Of a DNA stretch of 64,000 nucleotides, positions 1 through 10,528 are shown in pieces. The position numbers and the translations under genes were made by a program. Positions within the stretch are counted from its first letter, which is position 1. The number at the start of each line of letters is the position of its first letter. The stretch lies in the NCBI GenBank assembly GCA_951804985.1, contig OX638133.1, positions 55,829,122 through 55,893,121 of the forward strand. The letters are read 5' to 3'. This stretch comes from Dryomyza anilis (lineage: Eukaryota > Arthropoda > Insecta > Diptera > Dryomyzidae). The notes beneath the pieces were generated by a model. The model was not told the DNA's origin. It saw only the letters and a program-made list of their open reading frames with translations, and did not search any database.

Positions 1-403
1 CGAAAACAAATAAAATCACGATAAGACAACACGGATAAGATACTGATCGTTTTGCGATTCTTACAACCCAAAAGATTCTTAAAAGTCAAAAGAACAAATA
101 ACGTATTTGGAAATTATTTCTTTATATTTTATTTTAATTGAAAACTCAGAATCGCTTAGTAAATTATACAAAATTTTTGAGTACAAGACGTATGACACAA
201 TTCTTTCTTATAAAAATATTGGAATTATCTGGATTTCGGTGGCAAATATTAAATATTTGTACCTTTGTTTTTTTTTTTAATAAATTAATTATTTTTGTTA
301 CGCTACATTGTTAATAAATAAAGACAAAAGTACATGTAACGACTTTTTTTGACCGGGTGCGCCTTTTTTTGACACTTTTTCAAAATTCTCAACGGTAACC
401 CTG
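1..403. other. AT-rich sequence, no gene recognised
   Basis: No coding frame or known element is recognisable. The stretch is AT-rich with T-runs near 269-281 and 343-375. It abuts the broken 3' end of the gypsy unit A RT fragment at about 403, where the RT frame changes abruptly into unrelated sequence. It is therefore either the flank of a truncated element or another unidentified repeat. Confidence 0.5.
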
Positions 404-998
404 TCTATAACCAGTCTCCATTTCTTATTGCCGTCGCCCTTTTAAGGTACCAATAATAATGGGAAATTCCAAGGCGACGTGCTTGGTGAAATAATTCCAT
501 CGTCTGTCTATTAATCTCATTTCTATGCATATGAGGAAGTTTATACTGTTTCTGATTTATTGGTGGCTGATTCCATAGTGTGGGTATTTCATGTTTTAAT
601 ATCGGAGTGAATGTTAATTCATCCCCTTACAAATGAAAAACGTCATGATATGACAAGCAAATATTTTGCAAAGATGCAACTTCTTCTTTATTCAATGATT
701 CATCGATCTTTACATTCCCTAATAACCTATCAATTCTATTTTTTATATTAACCGAGTTTATTGTATTTATTGTAGAACTCGTCTGTGTTGCTTCTTTATA
801 TTTGTTAAAATTTGAAAATTGTGGCTTGAAATTGCTATCAATGGTTACCACCTTATCGGTGGCATTTAAAACTGATGCATATACTCTATTTCTTCTAGCG
901 TTTGTTAAACTCTCTCCCAAATATAGTCCTGGCTGAATTTCCTGTTTGTGCAACAAAACTATATGAATTCTTGTTCTTAACGGCAGTGATACAACCAT
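404..998 (-). pseudogene. Gypsy-like pol fragment, unit A: protease-RT spacer and RT fingers
   Basis: This is a fragment of the polymerase polyprotein of a gypsy-group LTR retrotransposon. On the minus strand the protein contains the spacer between protease and RT (PGLYLGESLTN, VVTIDSNFKPQFSNF), then the start of RT (KQYKLPHMHRNEINR, DGIISPS, GNKKWRLVID). It breaks off inside the RT fingers at about 403, so palm, YxDD, RNase H, integrase and any env are absent. The frame is interrupted after YHDVFHL. Relative to unit B, 15 bp (five codons) just before DDGIISPS are missing. It follows the protease of the same unit directly. It is a dead fragment. The gypsy family call is firm; the exact subfamily is not. 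Confidence 0.85.
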
Positions 999-1588
999 GG
1001 CTGTTCTGGGCTGTACCCTGATTTGTTGATTAAAATTAATATTTCTTGTAATGTAATTTTTTTATTTAACGCATTTATTATAGATCTGTTCCAGAGATTG
1101 TCATGTCCGACTATTCCTTCTGCTGGTACCCCTTGTTCAAGTGACGCAACGTGTAGCGTTAAACTCAGGTTTTCTATGATTGTGTGCTGAATCTTAGTGG
1201 AGCCTAAGGTTCTAACGCATCCACCAAAAGCACCACTCAGATCTTTCTGAATATTTTTATTAAAATTCGGTAAATGTGCCATCCTATTTTCTTTAATATG
1301 GCTGGCCTCAGCTCCAGAATCCACTAACAGAGTAAGTTTTCCATTTTTTGCTGCCTCGCAAGGTACTTCAATGAACACATCACTCGAATCGGATATCTTG
1401 AAACACTCTCCATGCCGGTTAAATATTTTACGATGCATGCCTAATTGTGAAGTTAATTTTATATTTCTCGACATAAATTTACTCTTAAAATTATAAGCAT
1501 TTGAAGACAATTTAATTTTACAAATCGTGAATTTATTATACATTTCTGTATTACGATAAAACGCACATAGCGCTAATAATAAAAACAA
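977..1588 (-). pseudogene. Gypsy-like aspartic protease region, unit A
   Basis: This encodes the retroviral-type aspartic protease that would cleave the Gag-Pol precursor. The catalytic motif is visible as LLVDSGAEASHIKENR, and the second half contains GIVGHDNLWNRSIIN. In this unit the catalytic Asp is preserved. The frame runs past the motif and then shifts near ALNKKITL: about 40 bp present in unit C (FFDEDKNHLVEFPLKT) are absent here, so the protein leaves frame before the RT spacer. The amino-terminal part (MYNKFTICKIKLSSN) matches the corresponding region of unit C. The catalytic core is convincing, but the gene is not functional. Confidence 0.85.
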
Positions 1589-1960
1589 ATATTGAAATTA
1601 CTTCATTGCAAATTATACTCGCCCCTGTACGGAATGTATCTGCAGTCTTGCCAGACGTTTGATCTACAATTCCCAAATTTTCAGGGCAGTTAATTACAAC
1701 TTTCTTTTTATTTGATCTACTTTTGATTTTATTATTCTTGATTTTAACATTTTTAACTTCCGATTCAATTGGTTTTATTTCTTTACTTTATTTGCTTTCT
1801 TTATAATTTGTTTATTTTTAATTTCCTTAATTCCTATATTCTGTTCATTATTCGTGGCACCAATCGCATCTCAATCCTGGAGCACCCCCGCCTTGGTTCT
1901 GGATACCACCTTGACCATTTACCTGAGGTACGGGTGGATGACTTTCTTGGGGACATGTAG
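1589..1960 (-). pseudogene. Gag-protease junction remnant, unit A
   Basis: This low-complexity linker between gag and protease matches the equivalent part of unit C (21958-22640), but about 300 bp are missing, including the third zinc knuckle and most of the Asn/Lys-rich linker. A short segment around 1858-1945 matches the glycine/proline-rich tail of Gag. No open frame spans it. Confidence 0.6.
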
Positions 1961-3186
1961 GTGGAACATGTAGGTGTAGGCTGCTTCATACCTACATTTT
2001 GTGTTTTCTCTTCCGTCTCCTTTTTTTCACTGCCTTGGCCACCTTATGCATTACGATTATTCGGCATGAAGGCCGATGAGGGCTCATTGAAATGGAGACA
2101 AGTTTGGAGTCTATGCCCGTTAACTCTGCTGACTCTCTTTGTATCGTCGCATTGTCTAATGCCTCTTCCACTAATTTCTCCAGTGTTGTTTGCCACATGC
2201 AAAGTGTATTCCTGAAGTCCTAACTTAAATGAGCTTTTAACTAAATTATTCAATTCATTAACGAACACGTCGTCTTTCGTATCATTATATTTACATTTAA
2301 TCGTGCTTAATGCTGCCGACTGCAGGTTAACCAAACGCCTCGAGAAAGATCTAATACTTTCCCCCGGAAACTGAGATGCCTTTCTAATGTCATATTGAAT
2401 GGCATCTACTTACCTACATTCCAAGTACGTATACCTTAACAGATTGTATAAATCATCTGTTGTGTCAAACTTCATTGAACTTACTAAGTCAAAAGCATCT
2501 CCCTGTAAACGAACCCTAACGCCTTTAATAAACTCCTTCATTTGTTCAGGCTTCAGTTCTGCCCTCACATCCTTCAATAAAACGGTGAAGATCCGTCCTC
2601 AGCGATGATTAGTCTGCACCTGCAAAATCTGGCACCGCATTTTTAACGAATTTCGCGACTTCGCCTAATCCCATGTTGCCCTGTGTTGTGATGTCGTCAC
2701 TTTCTATCTATAAGGATGTCTCGTGCGCTGTCTTAACCTCCTCGTTTAATTTTGTTGTTCGCTTCCTCCAACGTCGAGTACTCCTCCCTTCCCTGGCGTC
2801 TGACAGAATTATTTATTGATTCCTCAGAAATATTCTTTTCTTTCAATAAATTTATATTTTAGCTGTTTCTTTTAACTCTGCTGTACGTTTTAAACAATAA
2901 TCGTTTAAACGTTTTCTCAACACGTCAACTAATCTTTCGAATTCACCATTTTCTGTTAAAACCTATTTAATTTTCAAATTCTGGAAATTTAATAACTCTA
3001 TACTATTTTATCTGCCTCCTCTAATTTAGATAAATGCAGAATTCTGGATATATTATCTTTTAATAACGCTGTACTATCTTTATTTAGTATTGTTGGTACA
3101 AATTGCGACCATAATTTTTCAACAAATCTGTCCGATTCGCTAGATTGCTTTTGAATATACGCATTTAATTCATTAGCATCTGCCAT
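1961..3186 (-). pseudogene. Gypsy-like gag, unit A (broken)
   Basis: This is the structural protein of the gypsy-like element, in pieces. The amino terminus (3186-2998) starts MADANELNAYIQKQSS and is conserved in all three units; the start is the same ATG in each. It stops after EEADKIV. A charged coiled-coil-like stretch follows, degraded here, then the capsid-like part in several frames. The carboxy part (2334-2044) keeps LVNLQSAALSTIKCKYNDTKD, about 75 bp that unit C has lost, so unit A is the better witness of this segment. The zinc-knuckle block is almost entirely deleted (only the flanking MKQPTPTC-side sequence remains near 1970). It is broken by stops and frameshifts. Confidence 0.8.
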
Positions 3187-3594
3187 TAAATATGTTCAAT
3201 CAATTTAAAACGTTATCTTTATCTTTTAATTAAAAAAATAAATTTCATAAGGTTGTAATTGAAAATTCCAATGAAACAAAAATGTTACCCAAACAACAAC
3301 GAAATCAATTTTAGCATTCATGAAGTATAACTGTATACTATATTTTTTTTTCAAATTTATATTGAAGTATTTTTTTTTATCTGTTTTCTATAACATTGGA
3401 AAAATAAAAATAATCTTATTTTTCCAAATAAAAAAAAAAATGTGTATATTCGGTTACTCAAGATTGTAAAAAAAATTTAACATACAAGGTTTTTTATTAT
3501 AAATTTTTTGTTATTTTTAAAATCATAACAGCAATGAATGCTGTGGTCACACGCTTTAAAATTTAATCAAGTCATTTAGTTTTTATTTGTTATA

Positions 3595-3626
3595 CACTGG
3601 AGGGTCCGTAGTTTAGAATCTCAGTG
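3595..3626 (-). repeat. Leader hairpin motif, copy 1 (unit A)
   Basis: The motif begins CACTGGAGGGTCCG and ends CTCAGTG on the plus strand. Outer arms CACT/AGTG and GAG/CTC pair. The inner arm TCCG/TAGA is damaged here, whereas it pairs (CGGA or TGGA) in the other copies. Confidence 0.55.
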
Positions 3627-3714
3627 TTATTTCGATTTATTTATTTGGAAATGTTAATTTTTCCTTTTTAAATTAAAAGAATGTTTTTAAAATCTTTATT
3701 TTTAAATTATTATA

Positions 3715-3746
3715 CACTGGAGGGTCCGTAGTTCGGAATCTCAGTG
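3715..3746 (-). repeat. Leader hairpin motif, copy 2 (unit A)
   Basis: This is the second copy, 120 bp from the first. All three arm pairs are intact: CACT/AGTG, GAG/CTC and TCCG/CGGA around the loop TAGTT. Its function is unknown; it lies between the primer site and gag, where some gypsy-group elements carry insulator or packaging signals. Confidence 0.55.
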
Positions 3747-4028
3747 TTATTTTATTTATTGTTCATTGAATGTTAATTGATTCTATTGAATATTAACAAC
3801 GTTCATTTAAATTTTAAAAATAAATTTATATTTAACTATATTCTGTTGTAAAATAGTCCCTCTTCTTTTTTTTAACTTCTAAAACACTACTCATAAAAAA
3901 AATGAAAACTATCTTATTCTATTTTAGTATCTTAAAAAAAAAAAAAATTCAAACACTTACCATTTTATTTTAGTGTTTAATTCTCGTCCTTCCTTCTTCC
4001 TCCTCTCGGTCCCTGAGAGGTTGGTACC

Positions 4029-4046
4029 GACGTACCGGCTGCGCCA
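4029..4046 (-). promoter_or_regulatory. tRNA primer-binding site, unit A
   Basis: On the minus strand the sequence reads TGGCGCAGCCGGTACG directly after the LTR end (…AACATT). This resembles the serine-tRNA-type primer site described for Drosophila 17.6 and 297. It has one change (GCC for GTC) from unit C. Confidence 0.65.
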
Positions 4047-4770
4047 AATGTTAGAGTTTTAGAGTTGTTTAGTTAGAGTTGATTTATTTTACATTTATTT
4101 ATTTTACAATTAAATTAATCAAAAGACACTTTTTTATTTTTAGAGTTGAAAATACACTTTTATTAATTTTAGAGTTGAAAAGACACTTTTACTATTTTAG
4201 TTGGTTAAACTACAATCTTTTAAATTGCAACGAAAGGTATTAACAATACCTTCGTTGCAAGCTTTTCTTAAATTCTATTCTCACTTTGTTCTAGTCAGTT
4301 TTCACTTTCACTCAATTTTTGTGTACGTGACTTTTGAAGAAAGTCCGACTTGCAGTTTTTGGTTGACACCTATAGCGAAATATCAGAATTGTTGGCAATC
4401 GCTGCTTTGCTTATTTTAACATAGACCCAAAATTATGCAATGGAAAATTGTATTGCAAGCCTCTTGAAAGAGGTGTGGTCTAAGTAAAGCTTTAGCGCTT
4501 TGCCGAATTATCGCAAGCTTTTGTTAACTGTGGAAGCTAACTTGAAAGAAGTGTGTTCTACGCAAAGCTTAGCGCTGTGCCAAATTATTAACATTGTTGC
4601 CAACGTGAAGCGTTGGGACAATGCCATGAACATGTTGCTGTACAACATAAGTACAACATGATATAATAAGTACAACATGATGCGCTCAACATATGTACAG
4701 CAACATCCAAAACTGAATGAATAGTGAAGAACCATAAAGAAAAGAAAAATGTATGCGCTAATTCACAACA
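4047..4770 (-). repeat. Gypsy-like LTR, unit A
   Basis: This LTR-like region abuts the primer-binding site and is repeated at 19529-20219 (nearly full length) and 24696-24983 (truncated). Its inner end on the minus strand is …CTCTAACATT. It contains internal direct repeats: the AGAGTTGAAAAGACACTTTTA type near 4143-4195, and an AAGCTTTAGCGCTTTG-type block duplicated near 4488-4575. The outer end is inferred from where the AT-rich family sequence begins. No second LTR of the same unit exists on the other side, so the LTR call rests on position and repetition. Confidence 0.65.
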
Positions 4771-5118
4771 CATATAGAAATCGGGCGTTGAACATAACAT
4801 GGGGTTATTACACTTATTATATGTTTTGTTTTAAACCATGTATTTGAAGATGAAAAAAGTATAGAAAGCGTGAACGGATTTTCAATATATTTGATTCTAA
4901 TGAAAGATTATTTAATTACCTTACTTTAATTTTTTAAAAAGTACCAGCCCACAAATTATTTTGTGTCCCTCATGGTTAAAATTGATGTTAAAAAAAGTCT
5001 AAATTTTTTTTTATTTTTTACAAAATTAACACCAATATTCAGGGCCGGTCCTGAGAAGAATCTTAGGGGGGGTGTGACACATAAAATTTCCGAATAGAAT
5101 TTTTTAACATAATAATTG
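4771..5118. repeat. AT-rich family segment fused to gypsy units (copy 1)
   Basis: This is a piece of the same AT-rich repeat that forms arm P in the right part of the window (compare 26928-27275 and 54570-54918). It runs from CATATAGAA to AACATAATAATTG and then switches at a single base into the gypsy RT carboxy region. The copy at 20220-20567 has the same inner junction. Confidence 0.75.
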
Positions 5119-6224
5119 TCATCTTCGTCTGACAATTATTATTCCATATGAACTTAGCGTCCTTTTTAAGCAAACAGTTTATTGGTAATGACAGTTTCGC
5201 CATACCTCTTATAAATTTTCTCTAATTATTAATTAAGCCTAAAAATGCTTGAACTTCCTTCCTATTTTTCGGAAATCGAATATTTTTTACACACTCTACT
5301 TTGGCTGGGTCTGGTAGGGCACCTAACTCAGAACATTTATGTTCTAAATATATAACCTCGCGTCGCAACAACTGACATTTTTCTGCATTTAATTTCAAAT
5401 TATGTTCTCTCAGCTATTGCAAAACTTTGCATAGCCTATGCTCGTGTTCTGCTAAATTATTTCCATAAACCACTATGTCATCTAAATAAACAAAATAGTC
5501 AATACCCTGTAAATCTGTTAGTATGTGGTTCATTATCCTTTGAGTGGCAGGTGCCCCCGTTAAACCGAATGGCATTCTGTTAAATTCGAAATGACCGAGA
5601 CCTGTACTGAAAGCAGTTTTTTCTTTGTCACTATCTTCAACTAGAACCTGGCTAAATCTAGTGTTGAAAAATACCGACTATGACCTAACTGGTCTAAAAT
5701 CTCATCTATTCGTGGCATAGGAAATACCTGTTTGATGGTGACGTCATTTAATTTTCGGAAATCTATAACCAGTCTCCATTTCTTATTGCCATCTTTATCG
5801 CCTTTTTTTAGGTACCAATAATAATGGGGAATTCCAAGGCGACATGCTTGGTGAAATAATTCCATCGTCTAACATCTTTGATACTTGTCTATTAATCTCA
5901 TTTCTATGCATATGAGGAAGTTTATACTGTTTCTGATTTATTGGTGGCTGATTCCATTGTGTAGGTATTTCATGTTTTAATATCGGAGTGTATGTTAATA
6001 CATCCCCTTCCAAATGATATGACAAGCAAATATTTTGCAAAGATGCAACTTCTTCTTCATTCAATGATTCATCGATCTTTACATTCCCTAATAACCTATC
6101 AATACTATATGACAAGCAAATATTTTGCAAAGATGCAACTTCTTCATTCAATGATTCATCGATCTTTACATTCCCTAATAACCTATCAATACTATTTTTT
6201 GTATTAACCGAGTTTATTGTATTT
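5119..6224 (-). pseudogene. Gypsy-like reverse transcriptase, unit B
   Basis: This is the most complete RT in the window. Reading down the minus strand: KQYKLPHMHRNEINR, SKMLDDGIISPSMSPWNSP, GNKKWRLVIDFRKLNDVTI, FPMPRIDEILDQLG, FSTLDLA, the catalytic FVYLDDIVVYG near 5480-5520, then the thumb/connection part (EVQAFLGLINN, LSLPINCLLKKDAKF). It ends at 5118 by fusion to AT-rich sequence, so RNase H and integrase are missing. The frame is shifted near 5795-5830 and carries stops after STLDLA. An in-frame 90-bp duplication lies at its amino end (6021-6200). The family is gypsy, 17.6/297-like; it is inactive. Confidence 0.88.
6016..6200 (-). repeat. In-frame 90-bp tandem duplication in unit B pol
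   Basis: The segment beginning GACAAGCAAATATTTTGC occurs at 6021 and again at 6111, encoding the same peptide around DESLNEEEVASLQNICLSY twice. The copies differ by one 3-bp (Glu codon) indel. Confidence 0.8.
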
Positions 6225-7237
6225 ATTGTAGAACTCGTCTTTGTTGCTTCTTTATATTTGTTAAAATTTGAAAATTGTGGCTTGAAATTGTTATCAATGG
6301 TTACCTCCTTATCGGTGGCATTTAAAACTACTCTAAAACTACTCTATTTCTTCTAACCTTTGTTAAACTCTCTCCCAAATATACTCCTGGCTGAATTTCC
6401 TGTTTGTGCAACAAAACTATAGGAATTCTTGTTCTTAACGGCAGTGATACAACCATGGCTGTTCTGGGCTGTACCCTGATTTGTTAATTAAAATTAATAT
6501 TTTCTATGTCTTGTAATGATTTTAATGGAAATTTAACAAGATGATTTTGTCTTCATCAAAATATGTAATTTTTTTATTTAACGCATTTATTACGGATCTG
6601 TTCCAGAGATTGTCACGCCCGACTATTCCATCTGCTGGTACCCCTTGTTTAAGTGACACAAGGTGTATTTTTGGAGAACTCGTCTTTGTTGCTTCTTTAT
6701 ATTTGTTAAAATTTGAAAATTGTGGTTTGAAATTGCTATCAATGATTACCTCCTTATCGGTGGCGTTTAAAATTGATACATATACTCTATTTCTTCTAAC
6801 GTTTGTTAAACTCTCTCCCAAATATACTCCTGGCTGAATTTCCTGTTTGTGCAACAAAACTATAGGAATTATTGTTCTTAACGGCAGTGATACAACCATG
6901 GCTGTTCTGGGCTGTACCCTGATTTGTTGATTAAAATTAATATTTTCTATGTCTTGTAAGATTTTAATGGAAATTTAACAAGATTATTTTTGTCTTCATC
7001 AAAAAATGTAATTTTTTTATTTAACGCATTTATTATAGATCTGTTCCAGAGATTGTCACGCCGGACTATTCCATCTGCTGGTACCCCTTGATCAAGTATA
7101 CTCCTGGCTGAATTTCCTGTTTGTGCAACAAAACTATAGGAATTCTTGTTCTTAACGGCAGTGATACAACCATGGCTGTTCTGGGCTGTACCCTGATTTG
7201 TTGATTAAAATTAATATTTCTATGTCTTGTAATGATT
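6225..7237 (-). pseudogene. Rearranged protease-RT spacer of unit B, triplicated blocks
   Basis: The protease-RT spacer and the carboxy end of the protease are present three times in direct order. A landmark, CCATGGCTGTTCTGGGCTG, occurs at 6453, 6896 and 7170. The first repeat spans about 6225-6672, the second 6673-7096, and the third joins the main protease fragment. Each repeat contains the VPADGIVG…NLWNRS end of the protease and, in the first two, the VIIDSNFKPQFSNF-type spacer. Breaks fall at different points, so the blocks arose by local duplication with deletion. The longest surviving frame is 6522-6899. Confidence 0.75.
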
Positions 7238-7606
7238 TTAATGGAAATTCAACAAGATGATTTTTGTCTTCATCAAAAAATGTAATTTTTTATTTAACGC
7301 ATTTATTATAGATCTGTTCCAGAGATTGTAACGCCCGACTATTCCATCGGCTGGTACCCCTTGATCAAGTGACACAACGTGTAGCGTTAAACTCAGGTTT
7401 TCTATGTTTGTGTGCTGAATCTTAGTGGAGCCTAAGGTTCTAACGCATCCACCAAAAGCACCACTCAGATCTTTCTGAATATTTTTATTAAAATTCGGCA
7501 AATGTGCCATCCTATTTTCTTTAATAAGGCTGGCCTCAGCTCCAGAATCCACTAACAGAGTAAGTTTTTCATTTTTTGCTGCCTCGCAAGGTACTTCAAT
7601 GAACAC
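7238..7606 (-). pseudogene. Gypsy-like aspartic protease, unit B (5' cut)
   Basis: Protease core with catalytic LLVDSGAEASLIKENR intact, followed by FNKNIQKDLSGAFGG and GIVGRYNLWNRSIIN. The gypsy sequence ends at 7606 (after GAACAC on the plus strand), where the inserted CR1-like element begins. The amino half of the protease is lost: relative to unit C, about 1 kb between protease and zinc-knuckle gag is missing at the insertion. The apparent start codon upstream of the junction belongs to the inserted DNA. Confidence 0.82.
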
Positions 7607-7732
7607 GGTGAATGTTTTCATAATAATCGAGTTTTAGCTAATACAGCTAGCTTGCACTTTCACAGCATAAAGATGGAAAATATTTACCCACTAAATTAGT
7701 TGGGCTCGTGAACAACACATGCATTTTTTACA

Positions 7733-10470
7733 TTATAGTTTTAGTCTACATTTGAGTTGATTTTTTGACAGATTTATATTATACTGTGGACAATTATTAA
7801 CTAAATTACACATTCGATTGAAGGGTGAAGCAGCAACATAATTAGTTCTACTATAAGGTACATAAAAAAGAACATCACGATGTCTGCTACTTCTGCGATT
7901 ATGGTTAAAACTAATATAGTTAAGAAGCTCGGGTGAAACAAATCTTCCGGTTATTAATTGATGTAAGTAAATGATATCGGCAATTTGTCAGCGCTCGTCA
8001 AGAGTCTTTAAATTTAGTAGTTTCAGACGATCTACGTATGGAGGAAGATGTAATTTATCCATCCAATTTAAACCCTTGAGAGCGAAACGTACGAAGTTTT
8101 TCTGTATCCTTTCGATTCGGTCATTATGTACCTTGTAGAAAGGAGACCATACTTGACTTGCATATTCTAATTGTGAACGAACCAGAGTGCAATATAGAGT
8201 CAAAGTTGTAAGGGGACTATTAAATTCTTTAGCCCATCGTTTGATAAAACCAAGTAATGATGAGGCTTTTTTACATATATTTTCAATATGTAAATTAAAC
8301 GATAAATTTGTATCGACAAACACACCAAGATCTTTCACCACGTGCACCCGATTTAAAATTTTCTCTTTTAGTGAATAGTTGTATTATAGTTTATTTCTTT
8401 TGTGAGAAAATGTCATGGCTTGACACTTTTCTGGATTAAGAATCAAGTTATTCTTGCAACACCACGTTTCAAATGATTTTAAGTCGGACTGAAGTATATG
8501 AACGTCCTTATCGTCATTTATTGATTTATATATTTTCATATCATCGGCAAAAATTAATAAATGCGAGTACTTAATGTTGTATATCACATCATTAATAGCC
8601 AGTATAAATAACAGTGGACCAAGATGACTACCCCCAGATGTTGCAATAAATGGCGAAGATAAATTATTTCTGAATCGTATTTGATATGACCGATCAGATA
8701 AATAGGATCCTATCCACTTAACAAAGAATTCGGGAAATCCCAGTACCTTTAGTTTGAATAAAATTAAGTTATGAGGAAGTTTATCGGAAGCTTTACTGAA
8801 ATCTGTGTAAATGCAGTCGACTTGTTTTCCTGATTCTATTGAACTTATTGCAAATGAAGTGAAGTCTAATAGATTAGATACTGTGGATCTTCCGGTTACA
8901 AATCCGTGCTGACGTGAGGTAATTACATCTCTACAGTGGATTTTAACTTGAGCATATACAATACGTTCAAACAATTTCGGTATTGATGACAATTTAGCGA
9001 TTGGCCTATAGTTATTTACATCATTTTAACACCCCTTTTTAAAAATTGGGCTTATAAATGAGTTTTTCCAAAATATTGGGAAATTACTTTCATTTATTGA
9101 TTTATTAAATGTGGAACAAAGTGGTTTACATAACGAAGTACCACATTTCTTTATAACTGTTGCCGGAATACCGTCTGGTCCAGAACTAAAATCATCATCA
9201 ATCGTCGAAATATATTGCAAAATCTGCTCCGGAGAAAATGATATAAAGACTAATGAAGTTTTAGGAGTAGAACGCATGTAATCAAAATAATTAACATCGG
9301 TTATAAATGAATCATTAGAGAATGATTGTTTAAACAGGCTTGCAAGGCCACATAGGCCACATATGACATTAGGGTCGCTAGTGAATCCATCATTATTTTT
9401 AAAAGAAGCAGGAAAACCATCGCTCTTTTTTTTTAGTATTGATGAAACCCCAGAACTTTTTTGGATCTGATAAAATTTGTATCTTCATTTTATCAATATA
9501 CTCAGTGTAAAGAATTTTAGACCTAGACTGGAATTCCAGAAACAATTTGTTGTATGTTTCTAGGACTGCTGACATATCTATTCCATGCTCTATTCCTAGA
9601 GTTACGTAGCATCTTCAAATCCTTAGTGTACCAGGGATACGATGAGATCTTAGTGAACTTAAGGATATATGGTACAGATAGTGCTATGCAGGAAAAGACT
9701 TCATGGTAAAAATAGTTTATGGCAACATCAAGTTCATTATCATTAATAGTCTGATATTATATCAATTTTAGCAGACAACAATTCATTTAACAATGAAAAG
9801 TTGGCTTTTTTAAAATTAAATTCATAAGCCTTGTCTGCAGATTTACTATTAATGATATTCGCTCTATCAGATTGATAAAATATTGTTAGAGGCGGATGAT
9901 ATGCATCAATGTCCATTAGAACATTCGTCGAATTTGTAACTACAATATTGTTACTATCTGTAGTAAATACTAAATCAAGTTGTCGTTCCAGACAATTAGT
10001 AATACAACTTACTTGTTGTAAGTCAGATGATATAGTGTCAACAAAAATTTGTTCTTGTTGAGATTTAGAGTTAGACGCACAGAAATATGTGTCGTCGTCA
10101 GAGTTATTCCATATTAAATCTGGTAAATTAAAATCACCTAAAAGTATAATATCATCAGAACTATTAAGCATTTCCAATACAAAATCTATGGACTTAGATA
10201 AGGCCTCATAGACTTCTACGCTACTTTTCGGAGGAATGTAAGTGTTTAAGATATATACACAGGAATTGTGAAGTACAATTATAACACAAATAAGCTCTAA
10301 TGAAGCAGCAATTGGAATTTCTAATAAGGAACTTATTAAATTGTTCTTTATTGCTATTAATATTCCACCACCGACTGGAGATTTTTCGATGTCAAATCTA
10401 TCTTTTCTAAAAACATTGAATGAGTCATCAAATAATTCAACGTTTGAAAAGCTCTTATTTAGCCATGATA
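7733..10470 (-). pseudogene. CR1-like ORF2: AP endonuclease and reverse transcriptase
   Basis: This polyprotein would nick target DNA and copy the element RNA. The endonuclease part (about 10470-9743) shows SPVGGGILIAI, DDIILLGDFNLPDLIW and LDLVFTT. The usual SDH histidine region reads DAYHPPLTI. RT shows SGPDGIPATVIKKC, NNYRPIAKLSSIPKLFE, SRQHGFVTGRST, DFSKASDKLPH, HLGPLLFILAINDV and the catalytic LLIFADDMKIY. The carboxy region (SQLEYASQVWSPFY) continues to a stop at 7733-7735. From 9300 to 7733 a single frame holds with three premature stops (TAA near 9029 and 8375, TGA at 7988-7990). Frameshifts occur in the linker near 9400-9740, at an A-run. It is inactive but lightly decayed. Confidence 0.85.
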
Positions 10471-10528
10471 TCGTTCGCGAAATTCTGAGTAGATAAAAAG
10501 AGATCCCGAGTCTTTGAACGCAATCCCC

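Larger units (their letters stand above)
3187..4028 (-). other. Gypsy 5' leader, unit A
   Basis: This is an untranslated leader of about 840 bp between the primer-binding site and the gag ATG. It is very AT-rich with several A/T homopolymers. It contains two copies of a 32-base hairpin-forming motif 120 bp apart (annotated separately). The same layout is found in unit C, so the leader is an old shared part of the element. Confidence 0.7.

Noticed and set aside
3595..3746. Possible tRNA or small RNA gene at the leader motif (GGTCCGTAGTTCGGAATC)
   Set aside because: The TTCGGAATC resembles a T-arm, but there are no D- and anticodon arms and no acceptor stem. It is better explained as a duplicated leader hairpin.
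5641..5865. Start codon of the frame beginning MELFHQACRLG in unit B
   Set aside because: It is the alternate-frame reading of DGIISPSMSPWNSP; only the part after the frameshift (GNKKWRLVID) is real RT.
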